Of a DNA stretch of 64,000 bases, positions 1-9,365 are shown piece after piece. Numbering within the stretch: position 1 is the first letter of the stretch; each line of letters begins with the position of its first letter. This DNA comes from Psychrobacter immobilis. GTDB lineage: Bacteria; Pseudomonadota; Gammaproteobacteria; Pseudomonadales; Moraxellaceae. The notes under the pieces were generated by a model. It had not been told where the DNA came from and did no database searches. It worked only from the letters and a program-made list of their open reading frames with translations. The DNA is taken from contig NZ_CAJGZN010000010.1 in NCBI RefSeq assembly GCF_904846235.1, positions 62,001-126,000 of the forward strand, read 5' to 3'. The position numbers and the translations under genes were made by a program.

Positions 1-1041
1 TAAACCGTGACCAGGTGCAGTATGTACCAGACCAGTACCACTATCAGTAGTCACATGATCGCCCAAGATGAGCGGCACTTGACGGTCTGCAATTAGTGGA
101 TGCTGGGCATGTAGGCCTTCAAGCTCGCTGCCTGATACAGTTGCTAGGATGCCGTTATTTTCTAGCTTAAGTTCGTTCAACGCAGTTTCGACAAGGTCCG
201 CTGCGAGTAGCAGGTTGCCTTTTTCGGTAGCAACCACGCTATAGTTATGCTCTGGATGTACTGAGATAGCTTGGTTGGCAGGTAGTGTCCATGGCGTGGT
301 GGTCCAAATAACAGCAGCGATGTTATCTGCGATATCTGCCAATGCGGCTACTTTATCCGTACCGAGCACATCAAAGCTGACATAGATCGCGTCAGAGACT
401 TTGTCTTGATATTCTACTTCTGCTTCTGCTAGGGCAGAGCTACAGTCCAAGCACCAGTTGACTGGCTTCATACCGCGAGTCACATGACCATTGTCATAGA
501 TTTTGGCAAGCGCACGCACGATGTTGGCTTCTTGATGAAAGTTCATGGTCAGATAAGGATTGTCCCAATCACCAAACACACCTAAACGCTTGAAGTCTGC
601 CTTTTGCAGTTCAATCTGAGTACTCGCATATTCGCGGCATAGGCCACGGAATTCGGTAGCAGAAACTTTTTGACCAACTTTACCGACCTTGGCTTCGACT
701 TTTTGTTCGATTGGCAGACCATGACAATCCCAACCAGGGACATAAGGCGCATCAAATCCTGATAAGGTTTTTGATTTTACAATAATGTCTTTTAGTACTT
801 TATTGACCGCATGACCCAAGTGAATCTGACCGTTGGCGTATGGAGGGCCATCGTGCAAAATATATTTGGTTGCACCAGCACGCGCCTGACGAATTTTACC
901 GTAGACGTCATCCGCTTCCCAAGCAGCCAACCAATCTGGCTCGCGTTTGGCAAGGTTTGCGCGCATCGCAAATGGCGTATCCGCAAGGTTCAGCGTGTCT
1001 TTGTAATCTTGGCTTGGTGTGTCAGTGCTTTTATCAGTCAT
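1..1041 (-). CDS. ileS: Isoleucyl-tRNA synthetase, N-terminal 347 residues (runs off left edge)
   Basis: Class I aminoacyl-tRNA synthetase that charges tRNA-Ile in the cytoplasm. Reading inward from the ATG at 1041, the frame stays open to base 1. The protein begins [11 protein letters not shown] and shows the family's [11 protein letters not shown] segment (about residues 61-71) followed by the class I HIGH signature as HLGH at 74-77. Further on come [14 protein letters not shown] and the start of the editing domain, with the [17 protein letters not shown] block. The KMSKS loop and C-terminal zinc ribbon lie outside the window. No strong Shine-Dalgarno is visible before the ATG. In many gammaproteobacteria ribF sits just upstream, but here a thioredoxin-like gene does, on the same strand after a 450-bp gap, so ileS probably has its own promoter. 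Confidence 0.97.
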   Translation of the reverse strand, partial: MTDKSTDTPSQDYKDTLNLADTPFAMRANLAKREPDWLAAWEADDVYGKIRQARAGATKYILHDGPPYANGQIHLGHAVNKVLKDIIVKSKTLSGFDAPYVPGWDCHGLPIEQKVEAKVGKVGQKVSATEFRGLCREYASTQIELQKADFKRLGVFGDWDNPYLTMNFHQEANIVRALAKIYDNGHVTRGMKPVNWCLDCSSALAEAEVEYQDKVSDAIYVSFDVLGTDKVAALADIADNIAAVIWTTTPWTLPANQAISVHPEHNYSVVATEKGNLLLAADLVETALNELKLENNGILATVSGSELEGLHAQHPLIADRQVPLILGDHVTTDSGTGLVHTAPGHGL

Positions 1042-1491
1042 AGAAGATATCTTTTTAAAAGGTAGGTTTGTGTGTCGGTTCAAAACCGGATACAAGGCTC
1101 GATGTTCAATATAGTTCAATATAGTACTGATGGTTACGCGGTATTGATAATGCTTAATTACTAATAGTAGGTATATTGCTCATCATAGTCGGTTTATCAA
1201 CCATCATGTCAATAAATACCCATTGTCGCTCATTAGTCGGTAAATAGTTACGTCAATAATAAATGGTAACGAGACGATTGCAACATAAAATATGCTAGTA
1301 AAAATAATTCAAAAAAATATTTAGATCGGCAGCTATTATATGACAAAAAGGGTAGGGTAAAAAGAGCTGTGCGAGGTCAGCCCAATTTTGTCCAATATCA
1401 ATCGTTTATCTGTGTTGTATATCCTCAGCACGGACGTAGCTATAAGCTCCTTGAATGCTTATTCATTGAAACATAAAGTACGACTCAAGTG
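1042..1491. other. Gene-free stretch upstream of ileS
   Basis: About 450 bases with no convincing ORF. It is AT-rich and should hold the ileS promoter on the minus strand. A short direct repeat, two tandem copies of TTCAATATAG, lies near 1104-1125. No tRNA-like (T-box) leader or terminator was recognised. Confidence 0.5.
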
Positions 1492-2040
1492 CTAAAAAAC
1501 AGATGCTAACCATAAGCGCAGTTTTAGTGACCATAACGGCTGAATACCTGTCAGCCCTTGTGTCATCTCGCCATTTTCTAATACCACATAAGACGGTGTG
1601 ACTTGTCCTTGCCAATCTGCAAAGATATTGCCTTGTTGATCATTTATGGTGGTGAAATCAAACTGATGCTGATCGAGGTAGCCGCGTAACTCTTGGTTTG
1701 AGCCGGACTGTACGGCAACAGTGACAACGGGATAGTTATCTGCTGCTAGTTTATTGATAGTGGGCGAAGTAAAACTACAGACTGAACACCACGTACCCCA
1801 AAAGTATACCAGTGTCGGCCGCTCATGACTCATCGCTGCCAAATCGATAGTTTGCCCTTGGTAATCGGTCAGTTGCAATTGAGGGTTGGCAGGCATAATA
1901 GGCTGTCGCCACCAATTGACCACGCTATAGATCACGACAAACATGAGACCATATAACATTATCGTTTTAAGTATCGAAATGATCTTTCGCTTCGGCTGCT
2001 TCTTTGGCTTTACTTCTGTTTGCTCAGTATCAGTTGTCAT
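1492..2040 (-). CDS. Membrane-anchored thioredoxin-like protein (TlpA/ScsD-type)
   Basis: A 182-residue protein with a basic cytoplasmic N-terminus, one membrane segment at about residues 20-43 and a periplasmic thioredoxin fold. The redox motif is WGTWCSVC (Cys85 and Cys88), and the cis-proline of thioredoxin folds is at VTPSY (Pro149). This layout matches the TlpA/ScsD/ResA group, which handles disulfides of periplasmic proteins or reduces apocytochromes. No cytochrome c maturation or scs genes are nearby, so the substrate is unknown. A gap of 206 bp containing a terminator-like hairpin separates it from the upstream GNAT-nitrilase gene, so it is probably transcribed alone. The family is secure; the exact role is inference. 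Confidence 0.85.
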   Translation of the reverse strand: MTTDTEQTEVKPKKQPKRKIISILKTIMLYGLMFVVIYSVVNWWRQPIMPANPQLQLTDYQGQTIDLAAMSHERPTLVYFWGTWCSVCSFTSPTINKLAADNYPVVTVAVQSGSNQELRGYLDQHQFDFTTINDQQGNIFADWQGQVTPSYVVLENGEMTQGLTGIQPLWSLKLRLWLASVF

Positions 2041-2158
2041 GACATCTGCTTTTTAGTTTGTATATTGTTTTCAGTTATTTTCAAATAATGGCTTATCGTT
2101 ACTGCTTATCTTATCGTGATTGCCTATATGATCATTGCACAAAGAGTAGACAGTAGAT

Positions 2159-2185
2159 AAAAATAAACGGCTGAAAATCAGCCGT
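2159..2185 (-). terminator. Rho-independent terminator after the GNAT-nitrilase gene
   Basis: Perfect 8-bp stem ACGGCTGA/TCAGCCGT with a 3-base loop at 2167-2185. On the minus strand it is followed by a T-rich run, 62 bases past the stop at 2247. Confidence 0.75.
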
Positions 2186-2246
2186 ATTATTTATAAAGTC
2201 TACTATAAGTGTACTACGTCAACCGACCATAACTAACTACAATTAA

Positions 2247-3884
2247 CTACGGCTTTTGTGCTCGGTTTTGTAATGGATCACCAATCAGTACGCTACCTGA
2301 ATTTTCGCGGCGCTGCTCATCACTTAACTTGCTCGCTGGAACTTTGGCTTTGCGCTTCCACTTTAAGCTGAACAAATCATCACGGCGATCGATTAAGTTA
2401 TGTACTGAGCCTTCGTGACGAACGTGAGTCAGCTTGTCCAAGTTTACATCAGAGAAGAACACCATCTCCGTGTTGGCAGTGGTCTCTGCCATAATCGCAT
2501 CATGCGGGAACGCAAAGTCTGACGGTGAAAAAATCGACGATTGAGCGTACTGAATATCTAAACTCTCAACTTGCGGTAAGTTACCGACTGAACCACAAAT
2601 CATCACATAGCATTCGTTTTCGATAGCACGGGCTTGCGCGCAGTGGCGGACACGTAGATAGCCGTTTTTGGTGTCAGTCCAGAAGGGCACGAACAAGATA
2701 TCCATGTCATCAAGTGCCATCAGACGTGCAAGCTCAGGGAACTCAACATCGTAGCAGACCAAGATGCCGATACGACCCGCATCCGTGTCGAATACTTTGA
2801 CTTCATCGCCACCTTCGATTACCCAAGCGCTGCGCTCATGCGGAGTAATATGAATCTTGCGTTGCTCTTCAACGGTGCCATCGCGGCGACACAGATAGCT
2901 GACGTTGTATAAGGTATCGTCTTCGTCCAGTAACGGCATCGAACCGGTAATGACGTTGACGTTATAACTGACCGCTAAATGCGAGATTTCATTTTTGAAC
3001 CACTCGGTATAACCCGCCAAAAATCGAATGGCAATATTTTGATCAGTTTCTTCGCACAGACCCATCAATGGCGCATTGAAAAACTCAGGTAAACAAGCAA
3101 AGTCTGAGTTGTAGTCAGCCATGATATCGACAAAGAACTCAACCTGTTGCAGTAATTCTTCAGGTGATTCGACTTCACGCATCTGCCACTGGATACCACC
3201 GATACGAACCTCAGACTTGCGAGTATTAGGCTTATAGTCTTTAGGCTCGTAGTAGATATTTGCCCACTCAAGCAAGGTAGCAAAGCCCTTTGATTGCTTA
3301 TCATCTGGCAGATAAGCGGTCAAAATACGTTTAACGATAAAGCCATTAGACAGCTGGAACGACAAAGCTGAATCGTGAATTTCACGGCTTTCAACGGCAT
3401 CAATATATTCGCCTGGAGTCAGATCCTTGTGATTATGATAGTTAGGTATACGCCCGCCAGCTAAGATAGCGCGGAAGTTCAACTGTCGGCATAACTCCTT
3501 GCGTGCATCATAAAGACGACGACCGAGACGGTAGCCGCGATAATCAGGGTCGATGAGTGCATCTAAACCATAAATGGCATCACCTTCTGGATTGTCTCTA
3601 ATGATTTCTTTTTGCCCAATCAAATCATCATAGGTATGTGGATTTGAAAACTTGGCATAGTCAACGCGCATGGAGAGCACGATACCAATCAGCTGATCAT
3701 GATCAAACAAAGCAATCTGACCTTCTGGAAAAGCATCGATTAAAGTATGAATGGTTGTCTTTGACCACGCGCCACCCAAGTTTACATAGACACGATCCAT
3801 TAAGGCTTTTAATTGTGGATAATCTTTTTTCTTAATCTCAGCAATCGTGAGGTGAAAGTCATCTAGTTTTTCCATCTTACTCAT
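2247..3884 (-). CDS. Bifunctional GNAT acetyltransferase / carbon-nitrogen hydrolase fusion
   Basis: A 545-residue fusion. Residues about 10-215 form a GNAT-type domain, with the acetyl-CoA-loop-like DYRGYRLGRRLYD near 114-126. Residues about 225-530 form a nitrilase-superfamily domain with the full catalytic triad: Glu267 (in CLPEFFN), Lys343 (in RKIHITP) and Cys377 (in ILVCYDVEFPE). Such hydrolases cleave amides, nitriles or N-carbamoyl bonds, and the GNAT part would transfer acyl groups to an amine. The joint substrate of this fusion family is not established. The ATG at 3884 is preceded by AGGAAA, which supports this start. It is divergent from the BLUF gene across a 537-bp gap and probably forms a one-gene transcript. 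Confidence 0.9.
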   Translation of the reverse strand: MSKMEKLDDFHLTIAEIKKKDYPQLKALMDRVYVNLGGAWSKTTIHTLIDAFPEGQIALFDHDQLIGIVLSMRVDYAKFSNPHTYDDLIGQKEIIRDNPEGDAIYGLDALIDPDYRGYRLGRRLYDARKELCRQLNFRAILAGGRIPNYHNHKDLTPGEYIDAVESREIHDSALSFQLSNGFIVKRILTAYLPDDKQSKGFATLLEWANIYYEPKDYKPNTRKSEVRIGGIQWQMREVESPEELLQQVEFFVDIMADYNSDFACLPEFFNAPLMGLCEETDQNIAIRFLAGYTEWFKNEISHLAVSYNVNVITGSMPLLDEDDTLYNVSYLCRRDGTVEEQRKIHITPHERSAWVIEGGDEVKVFDTDAGRIGILVCYDVEFPELARLMALDDMDILFVPFWTDTKNGYLRVRHCAQARAIENECYVMICGSVGNLPQVESLDIQYAQSSIFSPSDFAFPHDAIMAETTANTEMVFFSDVNLDKLTHVRHEGSVHNLIDRRDDLFSLKWKRKAKVPASKLSDEQRRENSGSVLIGDPLQNRAQKP

Positions 3885-4421
3885 AAGTTTCCTGTTTTGA
3901 ATAGCTATTGAATGTAGGGGTATCGAATAATGGGGTCATGGCACATTGATGTACCGATTTTTGTGCAAAAAAATAATAAAAACATTCCAATAGGAAGATA
4001 TTGTCGTTACAATAATTTATTGCCGTATTTACAATAGGTTATGTTGATATCTTAGGCTGTTTTGCTCACTATATTTCGTAGTGATTTCGGCTAACGTATA
4101 GGGTTAAAGGATAACGAACGCCGCATTCTATGTCGCTTTATATCTATTAGGTTTGTGAGCACCGATAATCGCCTAACTCTGCATTATCATTGTACCTGCG
4201 ACTGTCTTGCTATTTATTATCTCAATATAGAATCTAAATAATATCTATCAGCACCTTTTGTTTTGCTTGTTATCATAGCAAGCTGTAACGGTAATAACAG
4301 TCTCACGTAGTAAATATTTGCTACGTTTTTGTGAGTCAATTTTTTGGTTCAACTCAGGCATAGTATTGTGTTGCTTGTTTCGTTTAGCCGTATCTCATCG
4401 GCTTCTTAGGATTATTTTATT
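3885..4421. other. Intergenic region between divergent GNAT-nitrilase and BLUF genes
   Basis: AT-rich and without a convincing ORF. It should hold both promoters. The only clear structure is an inverted repeat near 4304-4335 in the presumed BLUF leader, listed separately. Confidence 0.5.
4304..4335 (+). promoter_or_regulatory. Hairpin in the presumed leader of the BLUF gene
   Basis: ACGTAG and CTACGT pair around a 10-base AT loop. The outer arms CTCAC and GTGAG can extend the stem across a T bulge. It lies about 90 bases before the BLUF ATG. It could be a leader structure, an attenuator or a protein site; no function can be assigned. Confidence 0.35.
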
Positions 4422-5051
4422 ATGCCTTTAAATCATACCAATAGAATCATGAAGTGGGATGATATAGATGACTCCGCTTTGGTTCAGTTGGTTTATGTCA
4501 GTACGCTGACGCTTGGCTCGCGTTTGAGCACCTCTATCTTTGATGAAGTAGAAGGCCACGCACGTAACTACAATCAGCAGCATAACATCACAGGCACGCT
4601 ATGCTACGGTAACGGTCATTTTCTGCAATGTATTGAAGGCAAAAAATCAGATGTATTTAATCTGCAAGAGCGTATTTTCGTCGATAGTCGTCATAAGAAT
4701 GTAGAAGTATTGCTATTACAAGTCATCAATCATCGCAGCTTTGCCGACTGGCGTATGCGCTTGCTGTTTTTGGAGCGTTGGTTATGGTCACCCGCGACCA
4801 AGAAACAGGCCGTACAATTATCTCCATTTTTACCATTTGCGCCGCACGGTTGGTCATCTGATCGGACCGAACAGTTTTTGCAAATTATCAAAACTTTCGA
4901 TAGTCCACCTCATATTAAGGCGGCAGGTATTACTTATAATGCATTGGGTAATATGGTGCGTCATATCGCGGCACCGCATCAGGCATTTCTGATTATTCAA
5001 GGGTTTTTGAGCATACTACTGGTCGTCGCATTGATACTGTTGTATTTATAA
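4422..5051 (+). CDS. BLUF-domain blue-light sensor with C-terminal membrane anchor
   Basis: A 209-residue protein whose first 115 or so residues match the FAD-binding BLUF domain. The expected photochemical residues are visible: Tyr25 (in LVYVS), the flavin-contacting Asn51 before NITG, and Gln69 in FLQCIEG. A tryptophan sits in FADWRMRL near residue 109. The spacing from Asn51 to Gln69 equals that in known BLUF proteins. The middle region has no recognised output domain. The last 22 residues are strongly hydrophobic and form a likely single membrane anchor. No EAL, GGDEF or cyclase partner is adjacent. It is expected to sense blue light; its output is unknown. AGGA lies 11 bases before the ATG. 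Confidence 0.9.
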   Translation: MPLNHTNRIMKWDDIDDSALVQLVYVSTLTLGSRLSTSIFDEVEGHARNYNQQHNITGTLCYGNGHFLQCIEGKKSDVFNLQERIFVDSRHKNVEVLLLQVINHRSFADWRMRLLFLERWLWSPATKKQAVQLSPFLPFAPHGWSSDRTEQFLQIIKTFDSPPHIKAAGITYNALGNMVRHIAAPHQAFLIIQGFLSILLVVALILLYL

Positions 5052-5077
5052 GTCGTAGTTTTTGCGAATTATAAACC

Positions 5078-5116
5078 AAAAAAAAGACGCTAGCCTCTCG
5101 GGTTAGCGTCTTTTTA
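5078..5116. terminator. Bidirectional terminator between the BLUF and FAD-oxidase genes
   Basis: Stem GACGCTAGCC/GGTTAGCGTC with a short loop, A-run on the left and T-run on the right. It serves the two converging genes. Confidence 0.9.
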
Positions 5117-5141
5117 TTTGAGATAAGTGTTAAACATCTAA

Positions 5142-6578
5142 TCACATATCAAAAATCTTACCACGGTTCATAATATTGTTTGGATCAAAAACCTTTTTGA
5201 CCTCTTTTAAGTACTCAATTTCAGTCTCACTACGGCTATAGTGCAAGTACGGCTTCTTCGTCATACCAACCCCATGCTCAGCAGAGACTGAACCGCCATA
5301 TTTTTGTACCGTCTCAAACACGTATTTATTGACGACCTGACACTCAGCAAAGAAATCATCTTTGCTCATGTTTTCAGGCTTTAAAATATTCAGATGCAAA
5401 TTACCATCGCCAATATGACCGAACCAGCACACTTCAAAGTCAGGGTAGTTGCTACTGACAATGTGATCAATCTCTTCGATAAAGGTTGGTACATGGCTGA
5501 TAAGCACAGACACATCGTTTTTATAAGGGGTAAATACTGAGATGGTCTCTGAGATATACTCACGTAGCTTCCACAGCTCTGCCGCTTGTGTGAGGTTTTG
5601 ACTCATAACCCCATCGACGACCCAGCCTTGCTCCATACAATGCTCAAATATGGCCATCGCTTTGTCCATGATTGGCTCATAAGGCGCTTCAAACTCTAAT
5701 AGCGTATAGAACTTGGTACGTGATTCAAACGGCTCTTGTACTTGACCATGTGCCATCAGCTTATCAATCGCTACATCGTCAAAGAACTCGAATGCCGTCA
5801 AATCAATCTGTGCTTGAAAGGCAGAGAGTACGTTCATCACATCGTTAAAGCTGTCCATACCAAGCACCATGACGTTTAAGTCTTGGGGCTGACGCTCAAG
5901 CTTTATTTGCGCATGAGTGACAAGGCCAAGTGTGCCTTCACTACCGATGAATAATTGGCGCAAGTCATAACCAGTAGCATTCTTTACCATACCGCGATTC
6001 AGCTGCAAGATGTCACCTTTACCAGTGACAACAGTCAGACCCATGATCCATTGACGGGTCATGCCATAGCGGATGACTTTGATACCGCCTGCATTAGTAC
6101 CGATGTTGCCGCCTATCTGACTAGAGCCTGCTGAGGCAAAGTCGACAGGGTAGTATAGGTCTTTTGATTCAGCGAATTCTTGCAACTGTTGGGTGACGAC
6201 ACCGGCTTCGACTTCAACTATTCGATCGGCAGGATAGAACTGTCCGATCTGGTTCATTTTATCCATGCTAACAACGATTTCACCGTTGGCTGCGACAGCA
6301 CCGGCAGATAGACCAGTACGACCACCGCTTGGGGTTAGGACGACGTTGTGCTCATTGGCCAGCAGGACGATAGTCTGTACTTGCTCAGTGGTCTTTGGAA
6401 AGACGATGGCAGCAGCAGCAGGCGCAAAATGCTTGGTCCAGTCTTTGCCCCAATGCTCTAAACTTTCAGCGTCAGTTTTGATTTGGCTGGGATCGAAGTC
6501 ATGGGTATTAGTAAGCGTGCTCAAGATGGTTTGCACGGCATTGGTTTCGGATGTGGGCTGAGCGGTAGTTGGCGTCAT
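5142..6578 (-). CDS. FAD-linked oxidase, probable D-2-hydroxyglutarate dehydrogenase
   Basis: A 478-residue flavoprotein of the FAD_binding_4 / FAD-oxidase C family (GlcD, D-lactate and D-2-hydroxyglutarate dehydrogenases). The FAD-binding half contains GGRTGLSAGAV near residue 87 and GSEGTLG near 214. The C-terminal half has the metal and substrate motif GHIGDGNLHLN near 388 and SAEHGVG near 433. It lies divergent from serA with a shared 337-bp promoter region. In pseudomonads the serA-linked member oxidises D-2-hydroxyglutarate, formed when SerA reduces 2-oxoglutarate, and so keeps serine synthesis moving. This role is inferred here from context; a D-lactate or glycolate oxidase role cannot be excluded. 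An upstream in-frame TTG at 6584 is less likely than the ATG at 6578. Confidence 0.85.
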   Translation of the reverse strand: MTPTTAQPTSETNAVQTILSTLTNTHDFDPSQIKTDAESLEHWGKDWTKHFAPAAAAIVFPKTTEQVQTIVLLANEHNVVLTPSGGRTGLSAGAVAANGEIVVSMDKMNQIGQFYPADRIVEVEAGVVTQQLQEFAESKDLYYPVDFASAGSSQIGGNIGTNAGGIKVIRYGMTRQWIMGLTVVTGKGDILQLNRGMVKNATGYDLRQLFIGSEGTLGLVTHAQIKLERQPQDLNVMVLGMDSFNDVMNVLSAFQAQIDLTAFEFFDDVAIDKLMAHGQVQEPFESRTKFYTLLEFEAPYEPIMDKAMAIFEHCMEQGWVVDGVMSQNLTQAAELWKLREYISETISVFTPYKNDVSVLISHVPTFIEEIDHIVSSNYPDFEVCWFGHIGDGNLHLNILKPENMSKDDFFAECQVVNKYVFETVQKYGGSVSAEHGVGMTKKPYLHYSRSETEIEYLKEVKKVFDPNNIMNRGKIFDM

Positions 6579-6915
6579 GGTCAAATCTCAATATTGGCGT
6601 AAGCACGATGCTGGGACTGCTTATTATATAGCGAAATAACTATAAATTCAGTGGTGAGTCAGCTCGTAGAGGTAATAAGTGGATGATAATTTTTACCTAT
6701 TAAGAAGAGGTAAGTAATAAATAGTTGATTCGATCGGTTTCAAACAGAATAATTCACTATAGCATAAAAATTTTTCAGGCTTGATAACCAATAATTCATC
6801 TAATCTGCTAACATCGACCTCAAATTTTGTGTAAGATATCGGGACTGTTTTCGTTTCATCCATCATAGATTATCCAACAGGTAATCTTATAAAACAATTA
6901 TAGGACAGTTCTCAT
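6579..6915. promoter_or_regulatory. Shared divergent promoter region of the D-2HG dehydrogenase and serA genes
   Basis: AT-rich gap of 337 bp with no ORF. It must carry both promoters. No specific operator was recognised. The serA start at 6916 is preceded by the purine stretch TTATAGGACAG. Confidence 0.5.
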
Positions 6916-8142
6916 ATGGCGTTATCACTACAAAAAGACAAAATCCGGTTTTTATTGCTTGAAGGTCTACATGACAATGCCCTAAAAGTATTGGAAGGAG
7001 CTGGTTACCACAACATCGAGAATATCAGTCACGCTTTAGATCAAGACGAGCTGATCGAAAAGATCAAAGATGCTCACTTTATCGGTATTCGTTCACGCAC
7101 TCAGTTGACGCGTGAAGTACTTGAGCACGCACACAAGCTTATCGGCATTGGTTGCTTTTGTATTGGTACCAACCAAGTAGATCTAGACGCCGCTCGTGAT
7201 CTTGGTATCCCTGTCTTTAACGCGCCATTCTCGAACACTCGTTCGGTAGCTGAGCTAGTATTGGCAGAAGCCATTATGCTGTACCGTGGTATTCCTGAAA
7301 AGAATGCAACCGTACATCGCGGCGGCTGGGGTAAGTCTGCGACTAACTCACACGAAGTGCGTGGCAAGACTATCGGTATCGTCGGTTATGGCTCTATCGG
7401 ATCGCAACTGTCTGTCTTGGCAGAAAGCTTCGGTATGAAAGTCATCTATCATGATGCTGTGACCAAATTGCCACTAGGCAACGCGGTACAAGTTGGTAGC
7501 CTAGAAGAGCTACTATCAACGGCTGACATCGTGACATTGCATGTACCTGATGTACCAAGCACTCGCTATATGATGAAAGCTGAGCAATTCGCTCAAATGA
7601 AAGAAGGCAGCTACTTTATCAATGCGGCTCGCGGTACGTGCGTCGAGATTGATGATCTAGCAGATGCGCTTGAGTCTGGTAAAATTTTGGGCGCGGCTAT
7701 CGATGTGTTCCCAAAAGAGCCAAAATCAGCTGACGAAGAGTTTGAGTCACCACTACGTAAGTTTGATAATGTGATTTTGACGCCGCATATCGGTGGTTCA
7801 ACCCAAGAAGCACAGGCCAATATCGGACTGGAAGTAGCAGATAAGTTTGTTAGATACTCTGACCAAGGTGATACGGCGACGGCTGTGAACTTCCCAGAAG
7901 TTTCTATTCCGTTCAAAGAAAACTCGCATCGTCTGCTACATATCCACAAAAACGTACCAGGCGTACTGTCGCAGATCAACCGTCTGTTTGCTGAAGCTGG
8001 CATTAACATTCTAGCGCAGAGCTTAATGACGGAAGGTGATGTTGGTTATCTAGTCATGGATGTCGATTACAATGATTCAACAGCTGCACTAGACCAATTA
8101 AAAGATGTGGAAGAGACTATCCGCGTACGTATTTTGTTTTAA
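6916..8142 (+). CDS. serA: D-3-phosphoglycerate dehydrogenase
   Basis: A 408-residue enzyme that oxidises 3-phosphoglycerate with NAD+ in the first step of serine synthesis. The NAD motif GYGSIG is at 157-162. The catalytic set is visible as Arg239 in INAARG, Glu268 in PKEP and His291 in TPHIGGST. Residues about 338-408 form the ACT regulatory domain (HKNVPGVLSQIN) through which serine feeds back. Its length equals the E. coli-type short SerA. Members of this type also reduce 2-oxoglutarate to D-2-hydroxyglutarate, which explains the divergent FAD dehydrogenase. A strong bidirectional terminator follows. Codon choice is strongly biased (many GTA and CTA codons), consistent with high expression. 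Confidence 0.98.
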   Translation: MALSLQKDKIRFLLLEGLHDNALKVLEGAGYHNIENISHALDQDELIEKIKDAHFIGIRSRTQLTREVLEHAHKLIGIGCFCIGTNQVDLDAARDLGIPVFNAPFSNTRSVAELVLAEAIMLYRGIPEKNATVHRGGWGKSATNSHEVRGKTIGIVGYGSIGSQLSVLAESFGMKVIYHDAVTKLPLGNAVQVGSLEELLSTADIVTLHVPDVPSTRYMMKAEQFAQMKEGSYFINAARGTCVEIDDLADALESGKILGAAIDVFPKEPKSADEEFESPLRKFDNVILTPHIGGSTQEAQANIGLEVADKFVRYSDQGDTATAVNFPEVSIPFKENSHRLLHIHKNVPGVLSQINRLFAEAGINILAQSLMTEGDVGYLVMDVDYNDSTAALDQLKDVEETIRVRILF

Positions 8143-8218
8143 TATAGTCAATCCACTATAAATTTGGATTAACTATATCAGTGCTAATAGTTTTGATAGG
8201 CACTGAAGATTTATCATA

Positions 8219-8257
8219 AAAAAAGAGAGGCTCTATTGATTAGAGCCTCTCTTTTTT
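8219..8257. terminator. Bidirectional terminator between serA and trhO
   Basis: Long perfect stem AAAAGAGAGGCTCT/AGAGCCTCTCTTTT around a 7-base loop, followed by T-run. It serves the two converging genes. Confidence 0.93.
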
Positions 8258-8291
8258 ATTTCACTTCTTTTCTATTGTACTAATGCTAAGT

Positions 8292-9365
8292 TTAATTGGC
8301 TTTCGTGTTGTTTGCAGCTTCTGCTTGTAGACGCGCTTCCGTCTTAGCAGCTTTACGTTTTTCGATTACATCCATCACATCGCTACCGATATGGGCTTCG
8401 CCACGCTTTTTCGCTAGCTGCATTTGGTGCTCACGCTCACGGAAACGGGCTTTCTGCTCGTCGGTCGCTTTGTCGATACAGTGTGGGCATGACTCGCCTT
8501 TGATATAGGCAGGGCTTTGCATCTCCTCAGCGGTGATTGGCATACGGCAAGCAAAGCATTGCTCGTAGCTGCCTTTTTCTAAGTTGTGATTGACCGAAAC
8601 GCGATTATCAAAAACAAAGCAGTCACCTTGCCACATAGAGTCACTAGCAGGGACTTCTTCGAGGTATTTTAGGATGCCGCCTTCTAAATGATAGACCTCT
8701 TCAAAACCTTGCTCGCGTAAATAGGCAGTCGACTTCTCGCAGCGGATACCACCTGTACAGAACATTGCCACTTTTTTATGCTTGGTTGGATCAAGCTCTT
8801 TTGAGACGTATTCTGGAAACTCGCGGAACGTTTCAGTGTTAGGATTGACTGCATTTTGAAAGGTGCCGATTTGCACTTCATAGTCGTTACGCGTGTCGAT
8901 CAAGGTGACTTCAGGATCTGAGATCAACGCATTCCACTCGCTTGGTTTTACATAGCGACCAACGGACTCCAATGGATCGATATTCTCGACACCCATGGTG
9001 ACGATTTCTTTTTTCAATTTCACCTTAGTGCGATAAAAAGGCTGTGCGTCAGTATAGGATTCTTTAAAGGTAAAAGTACCAATTGCTTCAATACTGCGCA
9101 GGTAGTCAAGTACGGTATCGATACCTTGACGCGTACCAGAAATCGTACCATTAATGCCTTCGCTTGCAAGTAACAACGTACCTTTCACATCGTTATCGAG
9201 CATAGTGTTTAGGATAGGCTCACGATATTGCTCAAAATCAGCAAAGCGCGTGAACTTATATAGTGCGGCAACGACGATATTATTAGTTACACTATCGTAT
9301 ACAGGGGCTGAATTGTTGTCAGTTATCGCGGTTTCTTTGATATTACTATCTTGAGAGGTGTTCAT
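8292..9365 (-). CDS. trhO: tRNA uridine(34) hydroxylase, rhodanese-domain protein
   Basis: A 357-residue YceA/TrhO protein that hydroxylates uridine 34 of certain tRNAs, an oxygen-dependent step toward 5-methoxyuridine and 5-carboxymethoxyuridine. An N-terminal acylphosphatase-like fold (about 30-125) is followed by a rhodanese domain (about 140-240) with the catalytic Cys203 in [10 protein letters not shown] and a second Cys209. A C-terminal Cys4 set (C270xxC273 and C293xxC296) fits a zinc site. The ATG at 9365 has AGGAGA seven bases before it; an upstream in-frame start at 9392 lacks one, so the shorter form was chosen. The basic tail is rich in Lys and Ala, as in homologues. Confidence 0.93.
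   Translation of the reverse strand: MNTSQDSNIKETAITDNNSAPVYDSVTNNIVVAALYKFTRFADFEQYREPILNTMLDNDVKGTLLLASEGINGTISGTRQGIDTVLDYLRSIEAIGTFTFKESYTDAQPFYRTKVKLKKEIVTMGVENIDPLESVGRYVKPSEWNALISDPEVTLIDTRNDYEVQIGTFQNAVNPNTETFREFPEYVSKELDPTKHKKVAMFCTGGIRCEKSTAYLREQGFEEVYHLEGGILKYLEEVPASDSMWQGDCFVFDNRVSVNHNLEKGSYEQCFACRMPITAEEMQSPAYIKGESCPHCIDKATDEQKARFREREHQMQLAKKRGEAHIGSDVMDVIEKRKAAKTEARLQAEAANNTKAN

Noticed and set aside
3065..3304. 79-residue frame within the GNAT-nitrilase gene
   Set aside because: It overlaps a fully supported coding frame on the same strand and has no start signal or recognisable protein features.
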